Source: Streptomyces macrolidinus
Lineage (GTDB): Bacteria > Actinomycetota > Actinomycetes > Streptomycetales > Streptomycetaceae
NCBI RefSeq assembly: GCF_023887685.1
Contig: NZ_JAMWMR010000024.1
Span: 40,278-104,277 of the forward strand
Reading direction: 5' to 3'
DNA length: 64,000 nucleotides
In this document: positions 43,416 to 53,354 of the stretch, in pieces
How the letters are laid out: every line of letters starts with the position of its first letter
How positions within the stretch are numbered: position 1 is the stretch's first letter
Notes under the pieces: generated by a model
What the model saw: the letters and a program-made list of their open reading frames with translations, nothing else
Told to the model about the DNA's origin: nothing
Databases searched by the model: none
Made by a program: the position numbers and the translations under genes

Positions 43416-43492
43416 GGCCGCATTGTGCCCGGCCACTCCGTCCGGTGTCCTCCCGTTATCGGCCCAAGCCGCCAGGTCACCGGAGACGCTGG

Positions 43493-44341
43493 TTACAACA
43501 GGGGCGGTTCGGGGGAGTCGGTGACCAGGCGGGTCAGCGCCTGCTCGTCCGTGTCGGTGACGGGCATGAACACCACCAGATGCTGGCCGGGGCTCTCCGC
43601 CACGTCCAACTTCGTGTAGTTCAGGTTCAGTTGCCCTGCCGTGGGGTGGCTGAAGCGCTTCGTCGTGGGCCGGAACGCCTGTACGGGGTGCTCGGACCAT
43701 AGCGTGCGGAACTGGCTGCTGGTCTTGGTCAGAGTGTCGATGAGCTCCTGGGGGCGTGGGTCCTCAGGATGCTTGCCGACGGCGATCCTGAACTGGCCGA
43801 GGATGTCGCGGACTTCGCGTTGCCAGTCCACCAGCAGCGACTGCATCTGGGGGCGGGTGAACAGCAGCCAGATGCTGTTGCGCTCCTGCGGAGGAAGGTG
43901 CTCGAGGCCGCCGACGAGGGTCGCGTAGGCGCGGTTGGCGGCCAGCAGGTCCCAGTAGTCGTTGGTGACGTGCGCGGGGTTCGGGTCGAGGGACTCCACC
44001 AGCTTCCGCAGGGTCGGGCTGATGGTCCCCGACTGCGGCTGAGGCTGCTCGGCCGGTAACGCAGTCTCCGCCAGCGTGAACAGATGCCGCCGCTCGGCCG
44101 GAGTCAACTTCAGTGTCTGCGCGAGGGCTTCGAGGACCTGGCGACTGACCCGGATGTCCCGGCCCTGTTCCAGCCACGTGTACCAGGTCAGGCTCACCCC
44201 GGAGAGCTGGGCGACCTCCTCGCGCCGCAACCCCGGGGTACGGCGCCGCGACCCCGGGTTCAGGCCGAACTGCTCAGGAGAGAGCATGCCCCGCCGGGAC
44301 TTGAGGAACGCCGCCAGAAGCTCACGCTGCATGCCCGCCAT
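43493..44341 (-). CDS. XRE-family regulator with MmyB-type ligand-binding domain
   Basis: 282 residues. The N-terminal HTH (PGLRREEVAQLSGVSLTWYTWLEQGRD in parts) is followed by an MmyB-like domain with NDYWDLLAANRAYATLVGGL, the part that binds fatty-acid-like ligands in known structures. Such proteins usually regulate an adjacent dehydrogenase or transporter. It is divergent from the MFS and SDR genes, which it probably controls. Confidence 0.88.
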   Translation of the reverse strand: MAGMQRELLAAFLKSRRGMLSPEQFGLNPGSRRRTPGLRREEVAQLSGVSLTWYTWLEQGRDIRVSRQVLEALAQTLKLTPAERRHLFTLAETALPAEQPQPQSGTISPTLRKLVESLDPNPAHVTNDYWDLLAANRAYATLVGGLEHLPPQERNSIWLLFTRPQMQSLLVDWQREVRDILGQFRIAVGKHPEDPRPQELIDTLTKTSSQFRTLWSEHPVQAFRPTTKRFSHPTAGQLNLNYTKLDVAESPGQHLVVFMPVTDTDEQALTRLVTDSPEPPLL

Positions 44342-44387
44342 ACAAGCACCCTCTCTCCACGCCTGTCCTGGTGGTCATTACACCAGC

Positions 44388-45635
44388 ATGATCGCCCCTC
44401 TGTACCCCCTTCGCCGGACGCCGCATTCTCGTCCCGTGACCACAACGACCAGCACCGCGATCCCCGCCCCGGCACCGTCAACTCCCGCCTGGGACAAGCC
44501 CGTTGCCGTACTCGCCCTCGGTTCCTTCGCCATGGGAACGGACTCCTTCGTCCTGGCCGGCATCCTGCCCCAGATCGCCGACGGCCTGCACATCTCCACC
44601 GGTGCCGCCGGCCAGACCATCACCGCCTTCGCCCTCACCTACGCCCTCGCCGCACCCTTCCTCGCCGTACTGACCAGCCGACTGCCCCGCAAGCCCCTCC
44701 TCGCCGTCGCCCTCACCCTGTTCGTCCTCGCCAACCTCGCCTCCGCCGCCGCACCCAACCTCACCCTGCTGCTCACCGCCCGCGTCATCGCCGGACTCGG
44801 CGCGGCCCTCTACACCCCCAACGCCTCCGCCGCCGCGGCCACGCTCGCCGGACCCACCCACCGGGGCCGCGCACTGTCGGTGATCCTGGGCGGCCTGACC
44901 GTCGGCACCGTCTTCGGTGTCCCCGTGGGCACCTTTATCGGACAGCATCTGTCCTGGCAGGCCAGCCTCGTCTTCGTCGCCGCGGTCGGCGCGCTCGCCC
45001 TGCTCGGCGTCCTGGTCGTCCTGCCCGGACTCCCCATCGCGCCCGCGACACCCCTCACCCAGCGCTTCGCCGTCATGGCCGACCGCCGCGTCATCGCCAT
45101 GGTCGCCTTCATGCTCCTGACCAGTGGCGCCGGCATCCTGATCTACACCTACACCGCCACCGTGCTCGGACAGATCGCCGACATCCACGGCACCCGACTC
45201 GCCGCCGCCCTGCTCGCCTGGGGCATCGGCGGTGTCTTCGGCTCCTTCGGCAGCGGCTGGCTCACCGACCGCCTGGGCGCCGAGCGCACCCTCACCCTCG
45301 CCATCGCCCTGCTGATCGCCACCCTCGCGGCGCTGACGATCAGCACCTCGTTCGTCGCCGTGCTGATCGTCATGGTCCTCAACGGCGCCGCGGGCTGGGC
45401 CGCCTCGACCCCCAACAACCACCGGCTCACCGAGCTGGCACCGACGCTGCCCAGCGTCGTCATCTCCTTCAACTCCTCCGGCATCTACCTGGGCCAGGCC
45501 CTCGGCGCGGCCCTCGGCGGCATCCTGCTCGACGACGGCGTCACCGCCCGTGTCCTGTGCCTGACCGGTGCGGGCATCGCACTCCTGGCCGCCGTCGTCC
45601 ACCTGCTGATCCCGCGCCCGACCCCGAAGTACTGA
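44388..45635 (+). CDS. MFS transporter (drug/metabolite efflux type)
   Basis: 415 residues from the ATG at 44388; a GTG at 44436 is possible, and neither has a strong ribosome site. Twelve hydrophobic segments are seen, with SRLPRKPLLAVAL after helix 2 and the motif GLGAALYTPNASAAAATLAG. It belongs to the arabinose-efflux-type MFS group. It is divergent from the MmyB regulator and followed on the same strand by the SDR gene (139-base gap with CACCCGTACC-type short repeats). Confidence 0.88.
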   Translation: MIAPLYPLRRTPHSRPVTTTTSTAIPAPAPSTPAWDKPVAVLALGSFAMGTDSFVLAGILPQIADGLHISTGAAGQTITAFALTYALAAPFLAVLTSRLPRKPLLAVALTLFVLANLASAAAPNLTLLLTARVIAGLGAALYTPNASAAAATLAGPTHRGRALSVILGGLTVGTVFGVPVGTFIGQHLSWQASLVFVAAVGALALLGVLVVLPGLPIAPATPLTQRFAVMADRRVIAMVAFMLLTSGAGILIYTYTATVLGQIADIHGTRLAAALLAWGIGGVFGSFGSGWLTDRLGAERTLTLAIALLIATLAALTISTSFVAVLIVMVLNGAAGWAASTPNNHRLTELAPTLPSVVISFNSSGIYLGQALGAALGGILLDDGVTARVLCLTGAGIALLAAVVHLLIPRPTPKY

Positions 45636-45774
45636 ACGAAGCGAAGAGGCACGCACATGCGGGCCCCACCACCGCGCACCCGTACCTCCACCTGCACACC
45701 TCACCCGTACCCCCACCCGCACCCCACACCCGTACCGCACCCGCGCAGAACACCACTCACCGAAGGGCCGACAG

Positions 45775-46611
45775 ATGACCGACCTCAGCGACCGCACCAT
45801 CTTCCTCACCGGAGCCACCGACGGCCTCGGCCGCGCCGTCGCCGAAGAACTCGCCTTCCGCGGCGCCACCCTGATCCTGCACGGCCGCAGCAGAGCCAAA
45901 GGCGACCAGCTTCTGGCCGAGCTGTGCGCCTCCACCGGCAACCGCAACCTCAGCTACGAGACGGCCGACTTCTCCTGCCTGAAGGAGATCCAGAACCTCG
46001 CCACCCGCCTGCCGGCACACGGCCGGCTGGACACCCTGGTCAACAACGCCGGTATGGGCGTCGAACTGCAACGCCGCGAGAGCCAGGAGGGCCACGAGCT
46101 GACCTTCCAGGTCGACTACCTCGCCTGCTACATCCTCAGCGCCCGTCTGGCCCCGATCCTGGCCCGCAACGCCCCCGCCCGCATCATCAACGTCACCTCG
46201 GCAGGACAGGCCGCCATCGACTTCGACGACATCATGCTGCGGCAGCGCTGGAGCGGCGAACAGGCCTACTGCCAGGCCAAACTCGCCCAGATCATGTTCA
46301 CCTTCGACCTGGCGGCCACCTTGGAGAACGACGGCGTGACCGTCAACGCCCTCCACCCGGCCTCGTACATGCCCACCAAGATCGTCACCCCTCTCTACAC
46401 ACCGCAGAGCAGCGTCGCCGAAGGCGTCGAGAACCTCCTGCGTCTCATCGAGGACCCCCGGTACGCGCACCGCACCGGCCGCTACCTCAACCGCGCCGAC
46501 GAGACACGCGCCCACTACCAGGCGTACGACGAAGAAGCCCGCCTCGCCCTGCGGTCCACCAGTGCCGCCCTCACGGGCACGCCCTTCCCTCGTACCGCAC
46601 CGGCCTGTTGA
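45775..46611 (+). CDS. Short-chain dehydrogenase/reductase
   Basis: 278 residues. TGATDGLGRAVAEEL is the cofactor motif (TGxxxGxG), NNAG lies at about residue 91, and the catalytic YCQAK follows. The coenzyme is probably NADP(H) on the basis of the Arg pair after the glycine motif (HGRSRAKG). It follows the MFS gene and may be under the same MmyB control. Its stop is directly next to the stop of the convergent flavoprotein gene. Confidence 0.87.
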   Translation: MTDLSDRTIFLTGATDGLGRAVAEELAFRGATLILHGRSRAKGDQLLAELCASTGNRNLSYETADFSCLKEIQNLATRLPAHGRLDTLVNNAGMGVELQRRESQEGHELTFQVDYLACYILSARLAPILARNAPARIINVTSAGQAAIDFDDIMLRQRWSGEQAYCQAKLAQIMFTFDLAATLENDGVTVNALHPASYMPTKIVTPLYTPQSSVAEGVENLLRLIEDPRYAHRTGRYLNRADETRAHYQAYDEEARLALRSTSAALTGTPFPRTAPAC

Positions 46612-47793
46612 TCACGGCGCCAAGTCGAGGAACTCCCAACGGGCTTGGGGCTGTGTACCCGTGAGCCATTTCCCGCAGTTCTGCAGAACCATCGGACTGG
46701 AGGTGACGTGTTGCGTACCTGTGCCGAGATCACGCAGGAACCGGTCGATCGGCCCGCGCCGGATCGCCGTCGTCCCCGCCCATCGATGCACCGTCTGCCC
46801 CACGTCGTACGCGGTCCGCGTAGCGTGGTTGAGCACCAGCCTGAGCAGTGTGTCCTGTTCGGTGCTCGGCAACTCGCCCGCGTCCAGGGTGCGTTCGATG
46901 TCCTGCCATACCTCCGTGGCCCACGCCCGCGCGGCCCGCAGCCTGGCTTCGGCGGTCGCGTACTCCGTGTGGAACTGCGCGGTGTCGACGACCGCGTTGC
47001 GCGTCCCGGTCTTGGCCGCGGCGACCGACTTCAGCTCGTCGAGCAGGCGCCGTCCGACGCCGAACGCCCAGCCGGTGTGTCCGATCGCGGACATGTTGAC
47101 CAAGCCGAGGCGGTAGATCGCGCCTCCGTGGGCGGGAGTTGTCGTCGTGGCGAGATACGTGTGCGTCGCCGGTACGTACACATCGGCGCAGTGGTAGTCG
47201 ATACTGTGCGTCGCGCGCAGCCCGAGCACATCCCAGTTGTCGACGAGTTCCACCTGCGACTTCGGCATCGCCAGCACCCGCAACTCCCCGGTGCCCTCGA
47301 CCTGGATCGCACTGTGGATGTGCGTGGCGTGCGCCACTCCGGAGGCGAACTGCCAACTGCCGCTGACCAGATAGCCGTTGCCCACCGGGACGGCGTGGCC
47401 CGGCCGGGTGCCGTGCCCTGCCAGCAACGCGTGGTTCCCACCGGCGGGGTCGGGGAACAGGTCGGCCGCCGCGACGGCACCGAGATAGGCAGCGGTGGTA
47501 CCGGTGACCATCTGCAGCGCCATCATCGTCCAACCGGCCGCCGCATCGTGATAGCTGACCCGCTCGATCGTCTCGATCAGTTGGCGCGGGGAGAACTCGT
47601 AGCCACCGAGGTCCTCGGGCAGTCCGGCCCGGACGATCCCGGTGTTCAGCAACGCCCGCGCGATGTCCTCGGTGAGTCTGCCGAGTTCCTCGGCCGCGTC
47701 CGCGTTCGCCTCAAGTGCCCCGCCGAGCGCGTCGATTCGTTCGAGCATCGCGGGACATTCCGGGCTGACATGTAATCCGGCCGAGTCCGCCAT
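46612..47793 (-). CDS. Acyl-CoA dehydrogenase-fold flavoprotein (monooxygenase type)
   Basis: 393 residues with the acyl-CoA dehydrogenase/group D flavin monooxygenase fold: GLPEDLGGYEFSPRQL, GHGTRPGHAVPVGNGYLVSGSWQFASGV (in parts), and DVLGLRATHSIDYHCADVYVP. There is no catalytic Glu in the usual acyl-CoA dehydrogenase position, so a DszC/HpaB-like oxygenase using reduced flavin fits better. A flavin reductase is not adjacent. The convergent SDR ends at its stop with no gap. Confidence 0.8.
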   Translation of the reverse strand: MADSAGLHVSPECPAMLERIDALGGALEANADAAEELGRLTEDIARALLNTGIVRAGLPEDLGGYEFSPRQLIETIERVSYHDAAAGWTMMALQMVTGTTAAYLGAVAAADLFPDPAGGNHALLAGHGTRPGHAVPVGNGYLVSGSWQFASGVAHATHIHSAIQVEGTGELRVLAMPKSQVELVDNWDVLGLRATHSIDYHCADVYVPATHTYLATTTTPAHGGAIYRLGLVNMSAIGHTGWAFGVGRRLLDELKSVAAAKTGTRNAVVDTAQFHTEYATAEARLRAARAWATEVWQDIERTLDAGELPSTEQDTLLRLVLNHATRTAYDVGQTVHRWAGTTAIRRGPIDRFLRDLGTGTQHVTSSPMVLQNCGKWLTGTQPQARWEFLDLAP

Positions 47794-48035
47794 GGACGGT
47801 CGCTCCTCGCTGTCGGTGCCGAGCCAGCGTCACTGTAGCGAGAAGTCGTACGCTTCCCCACCCCCGCACAGCCGACCGGCGTGATTCCGGCCGAGGCCGC
47901 GCAGCGGACACGACATCGACCCCGTGCAGGCCGCGCCCCCCGGACACCCAGGGCGCACGGTCCGCGTGCGCCGCGTACCGCGTCGTCGCACTCTGTACGC
48001 ATGACCTGTCGGTGCGGCGCGACGGAAGGTGATCC

Positions 48036-48767
48036 ATGAAGCTCGCAGTCATCGGTGGAACGGGCCTGATCGGGGCGCGGGTCGTGAAGGTGCTGACCTC
48101 GGCCGGGCACGAGGCGGCGCCGCACTCGCACTCCACGGGCGTCGACGTGCTCACGGGGAAGGGCCTGGCGGAGGCGGTGGCCGGTGCCGATGTCGTCGTC
48201 AACCTGACGAATTCGCCGACCTTCGACGACGCCTCACCGGCGTTCTTCCGGACCTCGATGGACCACCTCCTGGCCGCCGCGCAGAAGATCGGGGTGGGCC
48301 ATGTCGTCATCCTCTCGATCGTCGGCGCGGACCAGGTGCCCGGCCTCGACTACTACCGGGCCAAGGTCCTGCAGGAAGACATCCTCAAGGCCGGACCGAT
48401 CCCCTACTCGATCGTCCGCGCCACCCAGTTCATGGAGTTCATGGACGCGGTCCTGTCCTGGACCACGGAGGGCGACACCGTCCATCTGCCCACCACTCCG
48501 CTCCAGCCGATCGCCGCCCAGGACGTCTCCGACGCCGTCGCCGAAGTCGCGGTCGGCGACCCCTTGAACGGCACCCTCGACATCGCCGGGCCCGACGTCT
48601 TCCCCCTCGACGAACTCGGCCGGATCACCCTCGCTGCCCGCCCCGACGGACGTACGGTCGTCACCGACGACACCGCCGGGATGTTCGCGGCCGTTCACGG
48701 CGATGCCCTGATCGCCAAGGGCGGCGCCCGTATCGCCCCCACCCACTACCGCGACTGGCTCTCCTGA
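48036..48767 (+). CDS. NmrA/atypical SDR-type NAD(P)-binding protein
   Basis: 243 residues. MKLAVIGGTGLIGARVV is the Rossmann motif, LTNSPTF and VRATQFMEFMDAVL follow the NmrA-like plan, and the usual YxxxK occurs as YYRAKVL. GGAAGGTG precedes the ATG. It is likely a reductase or redox-sensing protein. It stands alone. The 242-base gap before it holds no gene I can support. Confidence 0.85.
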   Translation: MKLAVIGGTGLIGARVVKVLTSAGHEAAPHSHSTGVDVLTGKGLAEAVAGADVVVNLTNSPTFDDASPAFFRTSMDHLLAAAQKIGVGHVVILSIVGADQVPGLDYYRAKVLQEDILKAGPIPYSIVRATQFMEFMDAVLSWTTEGDTVHLPTTPLQPIAAQDVSDAVAEVAVGDPLNGTLDIAGPDVFPLDELGRITLAARPDGRTVVTDDTAGMFAAVHGDALIAKGGARIAPTHYRDWLS

Positions 48768-48832
48768 ACCGGCACCCGGAACCCGCTTCCGGGCGCGGCG
48801 GTCACCGTGACCACCGCGCCCTTGCAAGCCGC

Positions 48833-51800
48833 TCATCCGGTCCGCAGCCGGTGCACCCCTCCCATCTCGGTGCCGGCGTAGAGCCAGTCACCGTCCGGGC
48901 TGATGGTCATCGAGATCACGTCCAGGTTCTGCAGACCACCGGAGACATTGGTCCAACTGCGTCCGCCGTCGGTGCTGCGCAGCACCCCACGACCGCCCTT
49001 GATCAGGTCGTTCGCGGTGAACGACGAGGTACCGGCGTAGATCGTGTCCGGGTTCTTCGGGGAGAGGACGATCTCCGAGACACGCAGGGGCAGTGGCCCG
49101 GTGTCCGCGGTGCGGAAGTGCGCGCCGCCGTCGTCACTCACCCGGAGTGCGGAGCCGCCGATCACCAGGCGTTCGCCGTCCTTGGAGAGGGTGATCGCGG
49201 TGACCGCGCCGTCGGCGACCTTGGTGACCGTGGTACCGAAGTCGTCCGAGCGGTACAGCCCGTCCGCCGCGCCCAGCCACAGCCGGTCGGGGTCGCGGGG
49301 GTCGGTGGCGACCGCCCGGAACAGCCGGTCCTGGTAGAGCTTCTTCCAGGTCGCGCCGCCGTCCAGCGTCCGGTAGACACCAGGACCGGCGAGGCTCGAG
49401 AAGGTGACGGCCACCCGGTCGTCGTCGACCGGACCCACCGCCAGGTTCAGCGGCGTCTCGTTGGTCCGGCCGCGCTCCTGCCAGGTCTTCCCCGCATCGT
49501 CGCTGCGAGAGACGTAGAAGCTGGACAGGGCATCCTTACGGATCTTCCAGACCGTGTCCGGATGCTGGGGCGAGACGGCGATCTGGCCGATCTTCCGCCC
49601 GAAGTACGCCTCCGATCCGCTCAGTCCCCACTCGGCGGTGCGCGGGGTGACCGGCCCGGTCGGCAGGGTGGTGCGGTAGATCTCGGAGTCGGTACCGGCC
49701 AGCAGTTCGGGCCCGTCGGCCGCGTTCAGGACTGCCAGGTCGTAGGCGCTGACCCCCTGGACCCCCACGCGCCGCGGGTCGCTGCCGTCCTTGCCGGTGG
49801 TGAACATCCCGGCCCCTGGCGCGGACCACAGCAGGGAGCCGCCGGTCCAGGGCGAGAGGTCGGACATCACCGAACCGCTGATGGGCTTGTTCACCACCGA
49901 CCAGGACGCGCCATGGTCCCGGCTGAGGTGCTGCCGGGCCCCGACCGTGAAGACGGCGAGGGTGCCCTTGGCCAAGGTGATCGACTGGATCCCGCCGTCC
50001 TCGACCCGGTGCAGTTCCTCCCAACGTCCGCCGCCGTCCCGGGAGCCCACGACCTGGCGGTCGGTGATCACGGCGACCAGGTCCGCGTCGGCGGTCAGAC
50101 CACGCAGGCGTTCCTCGGCGGGCGCGTCGTACACGCGTTCCGCCGCCGGTGCCTCGCGGGCGTCCAGCACGCCGGGCAGCTTCCACACCGAGGCAGGACC
50201 GCCCAGGTAGAGCGCGTCACCGCCGATCGCGGCGTCCAGGACCTCCGCACCGAGCGGGTTCGGCCGCTCGGTCCAGGTGTCGCCGTCGTCGTGGCTGAGG
50301 AGCACCGCGTCCGCGGTGACCAGCGCGAGGACACGGGACTCGGGATCGCCGACCAGGGCGTAGAGGTGGGTGTCGGGGACGTCCAGGCGCTGCCAGGTCT
50401 GTCCGCTGTCGCGGCTGCGGAGGAGCTGCCCCTGGTAGGTGAAGTCGAGCACGCTGTTCATGCCGCCCCCGCCGCCGGTCTGCGCGTTGACGGCGTACCA
50501 GAGGGTGTCCGGATGCCGGGCGTCGGTCAGCGCGGAGCCGGTGCCGTTCGCCACCGGCAGCCGGGAGAGCTGCCGCCAGGTCGCTCCGGCGTCGTCGGTC
50601 ATCCAGGGGGCCCGGTTGACGTACTGCGTCAGGACCGCGGTGGACGGCTGGGCCTCCGTGGTGGCGATGTCGCCGGCGGCGCCGTTGGGCCCGATGGGCT
50701 CCCACCGTCGGCCGCCGGGCCGGTTGTCCTCCGGCAGCACCTCGAAGGCGGAACCACCGCGCAGCCGCTCGCCGCTCGCGGTGTCGGCGCGCACCGAGAC
50801 GGTGTACGTGCCCGCGCGGTCGCCGTCGAGCCGTGCCCGGTACCAGGTGCCGTGGTCGTGCTCGGCCACGATGTCGACCGGGCGGCCCCGCGGGGGAGTC
50901 ACGGTCACGGTCGGGGGAGCGGCGAGCGCGGTGGGGCTGAAGACGAACGCGGTGGAACGACCATCACTGGGATCCGGTGAGGTCTGCACCACCAGCGGCC
51001 GGACCGCCAGCAGGTAGGGCACCCGCAGGTTCGGCTCGCCGGTCCGCTCCGGGTCGGCGACCAGCCAGCCCGCGAGGTCACGGTCGGCGCTCGTGCCGAC
51101 GTCGTCGGACACCCGTACGGTGACGGACCGGGTGCCCCCGGCCGGGATGGTCACCCGGGCCGGGCCGACGTGGGCGTCGCCCGCGTCCTTCCCGGCCGCC
51201 CGGGTGCTCAGCCGCAGCGTCGTCGACCGGTCGGAGGTGTTGTGCAGGGTGACCTTGCCACTGCGGCCGACCCGGTCCCGTGAGAGGTCCGCGAGACCCA
51301 GGGAGAGCGAGGTCGGGGAGGCGGTGACGGTGGCGTCGGCCGCGTCCGCGACGTCCAGCCGACCGGCGCCCTGCGCGGTCGTCGGGGCGTCCTCGACCGG
51401 AGTGGCCGAGCCGATCAGCCGCGCACGGATCTCCTCCGCCGAGGCGTCGGGCTCCAGTTGACGCAGCAGGGCGGCGGAGGCGGCGACGTGCGGGGCCGCC
51501 ATACTGGTGCCGGAGAGCCGGTAACTCCCGGGCTCCCACTGCTCCTTGGGCCAGGTGGAGCGGATCTCCACTCCGGGCGCCACCAGGTCGGGCTCCAACT
51601 GGAAGTCGGGTCCGGGGCCGCGCGAGCTGAACGAGGCGATCTGGTCGGTCACATCCTGGCCGGAGAGGGATATCTCCACCTTCCCCTTGGCCAGGGCCGT
51701 GCTCAGCTCGGGCCACTGCGTCTCGGCCAGGCCCAGGACCATGATCTTGTCCATGCGGAAGCTGTCCCCGGACTGCCGGGCGCCCACGTCGACTTGTACG

Positions 51801-53161
51801 GTGCCGGGGGTGGCCGTGCCCGCCTGGGTGCGCTGGGGGGCCAGGACCGGGCCGCCGCCGGACTCGGCGTACCCGAGCAGGGCGATCGCGCCGCGCTCCT
51901 CCGCCAGCCGCGCCTGCTCCAGCAAGAGCGACGACACGTACGAGAGTCTCTGCGGCAGGACCGCGCGATAGGCGACGACCTTGCCCGTCACATCTCCGAC
52001 CCGGTCGTAGTCCTCCTCGGTCCCGTCACCGACGTCGACCAACTCGCCGGTCACCGGCTTCCGCGGCGGGTTGGCCGAGTACGGCGCGCGGTAGGTCTGG
52101 AGCAACTCCCGGCGCGGGGTGACCATATGGGCGGTGGGCAGGGTGAGCCCGCTGGTGGAGGCGCCGACCGAGAGGACACCGTCGGCGAGGGCCGGGGTGC
52201 TCACGGTGCCTACGCCGGGGCCGGTGTTCCCGGCCGCCGCGACGACCACAACACCCAGCTTGGTGGCGGCGGTTGCGGCCAGGCCCAGGGGATCGGTGCC
52301 GTCGCCCGGACCGCCCAGGCTCAGGTTGACCACGTCGGCGCGGTGCGGGTTCGCCGGGTCCACCGCGGCCTCCAGACCGGCGATGATGTCCGAGGTGTAG
52401 CCGGCACCGTCGGCGTCCAGCACCTTGTACGCGGTGAGTTGCGCCTCGGGGGCGACACCGAGCACCCCATCCGGCCGCTGACCGTCGGCCGCGATGATGC
52501 CCGCGACATGCGTGCCGTGGCCGTTGTCGTCCGTCGGATCGTCGTCGTTGTTGACGAAGTCGTGCCCACCGACCACCTTGTGGTCCGGGCCGGAGCCGCC
52601 CCCCAGGTCGGGGTGGCTGTAGTCGATGCCGGTGTCGATCACGGCGATGGTGGTGCCCGCGCCGCGGGCCTTGGTACCGCCGGGGTCCTTGCGCTCCCAG
52701 ACCTTCGAGGCGCCGATCAGGTCGACGCTGGTGTCGGTGCTGGCCCGCATCCGGGTGTCGTCAAGTACCGCGGAGACGCCGGGCAGTTCGGCCAGCCGCT
52801 GCCGGTCGTCCGGGGACACGGTGAGAGCCATGCCGTTGACCAGCCCGGTCAGCTTGGTCCGGGGAGTGGCCTTGATCCCGGCGTCGTGCACAGCGGTGAG
52901 GAACCGGGCCTGGGCGGTGCGCAGTTCGGCACGCCGTTCCCGTACCTCGCGCACCGCGGAGGCGGAGACCTCGCCGCGGGTGTCGATCCGCGCCTGGTCC
53001 ACCGACTGGAGGGCGGGGCCGCCGTCGAGTCGTACCAGGACCCGCTCGGCGGCGCTTGCGGAGGTGGCGGCTGCTCGTGGGCTGCCTTGAACGGCAAGCC
53101 CGCTCAGGGCCACGGCAAAGGCCGTGGCCAGCACGGCAGTTCGTCTTCGTGAGAGGCGCAT
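48833..53161 (-). CDS. Secreted subtilase (S8) with C-terminal beta-propeller repeats
   Basis: 1442 residues from the ATG at 53161, with a 30-38 residue signal peptide. The S8 domain has Asp176 in AVIDTGIDYSH, His215 in NGHGTHVAGI and Ser553 in SGTSMAAPHVA. An inserted PA-like segment spans about 350-500. Beta-sandwich (fn3-like) units follow to about 850. The rest (about 850-1440) holds many BNR/sortilin-like repeats (DDAGATWRQL, DSGQTWQRL, HDDGDTWTE, DGGRSWTNV), forming one or two propellers. It would be secreted and could degrade or bind an extracellular polymer. It is divergent from the TrmB/LuxR regulator, which probably controls it. Confidence 0.88.
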   Translation of the reverse strand: MRLSRRRTAVLATAFAVALSGLAVQGSPRAAATSASAAERVLVRLDGGPALQSVDQARIDTRGEVSASAVREVRERRAELRTAQARFLTAVHDAGIKATPRTKLTGLVNGMALTVSPDDRQRLAELPGVSAVLDDTRMRASTDTSVDLIGASKVWERKDPGGTKARGAGTTIAVIDTGIDYSHPDLGGGSGPDHKVVGGHDFVNNDDDPTDDNGHGTHVAGIIAADGQRPDGVLGVAPEAQLTAYKVLDADGAGYTSDIIAGLEAAVDPANPHRADVVNLSLGGPGDGTDPLGLAATAATKLGVVVVAAAGNTGPGVGTVSTPALADGVLSVGASTSGLTLPTAHMVTPRRELLQTYRAPYSANPPRKPVTGELVDVGDGTEEDYDRVGDVTGKVVAYRAVLPQRLSYVSSLLLEQARLAEERGAIALLGYAESGGGPVLAPQRTQAGTATPGTVQVDVGARQSGDSFRMDKIMVLGLAETQWPELSTALAKGKVEISLSGQDVTDQIASFSSRGPGPDFQLEPDLVAPGVEIRSTWPKEQWEPGSYRLSGTSMAAPHVAASAALLRQLEPDASAEEIRARLIGSATPVEDAPTTAQGAGRLDVADAADATVTASPTSLSLGLADLSRDRVGRSGKVTLHNTSDRSTTLRLSTRAAGKDAGDAHVGPARVTIPAGGTRSVTVRVSDDVGTSADRDLAGWLVADPERTGEPNLRVPYLLAVRPLVVQTSPDPSDGRSTAFVFSPTALAAPPTVTVTPPRGRPVDIVAEHDHGTWYRARLDGDRAGTYTVSVRADTASGERLRGGSAFEVLPEDNRPGGRRWEPIGPNGAAGDIATTEAQPSTAVLTQYVNRAPWMTDDAGATWRQLSRLPVANGTGSALTDARHPDTLWYAVNAQTGGGGGMNSVLDFTYQGQLLRSRDSGQTWQRLDVPDTHLYALVGDPESRVLALVTADAVLLSHDDGDTWTERPNPLGAEVLDAAIGGDALYLGGPASVWKLPGVLDAREAPAAERVYDAPAEERLRGLTADADLVAVITDRQVVGSRDGGGRWEELHRVEDGGIQSITLAKGTLAVFTVGARQHLSRDHGASWSVVNKPISGSVMSDLSPWTGGSLLWSAPGAGMFTTGKDGSDPRRVGVQGVSAYDLAVLNAADGPELLAGTDSEIYRTTLPTGPVTPRTAEWGLSGSEAYFGRKIGQIAVSPQHPDTVWKIRKDALSSFYVSRSDDAGKTWQERGRTNETPLNLAVGPVDDDRVAVTFSSLAGPGVYRTLDGGATWKKLYQDRLFRAVATDPRDPDRLWLGAADGLYRSDDFGTTVTKVADGAVTAITLSKDGERLVIGGSALRVSDDGGAHFRTADTGPLPLRVSEIVLSPKNPDTIYAGTSSFTANDLIKGGRGVLRSTDGGRSWTNVSGGLQNLDVISMTISPDGDWLYAGTEMGGVHRLRTG

Positions 53162-53354
53162 CGTCCAGTCGTAGCGAGCCACCGGTGTGATCGGCAACGC
53201 CGGGCCAAGTCCCCTTGCGGCCATTGGCACTCATAGGCCACGATCACGTTCCACAACGCGAGGGACCTGACGGTGGGTTGGTCGCCCACGGGCTGAACCG
53301 ACCTCCATCACAGCGGACTTCGAGCACGGTCGTAGCAGTGTCCGGGAGGGTGAC

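Noticed and set aside
45636..45774. CACCCGTACC-type repeats as a regulatory array
   Set aside because: The copies are irregularly spaced and the stretch is simply C/A-rich.
44478..45947. A 489-residue minus-strand frame opposite the MFS gene
   Set aside because: It is Gly/Asp/Glu/Ala low-complexity with no start site or motifs, an expected mirror of a GC-rich membrane-protein gene.
48029..50980. A 983-residue plus-strand frame opposite the subtilase
   Set aside because: Arg/Pro/Gly-rich with no family features; it mirrors the third-position bias of the SDR and the subtilase genes.
51458..53152. A 564-residue plus-strand frame opposite the subtilase N-terminus
   Set aside because: Composition only; the subtilase on the other strand has catalytic motifs in order, so this is a shadow.
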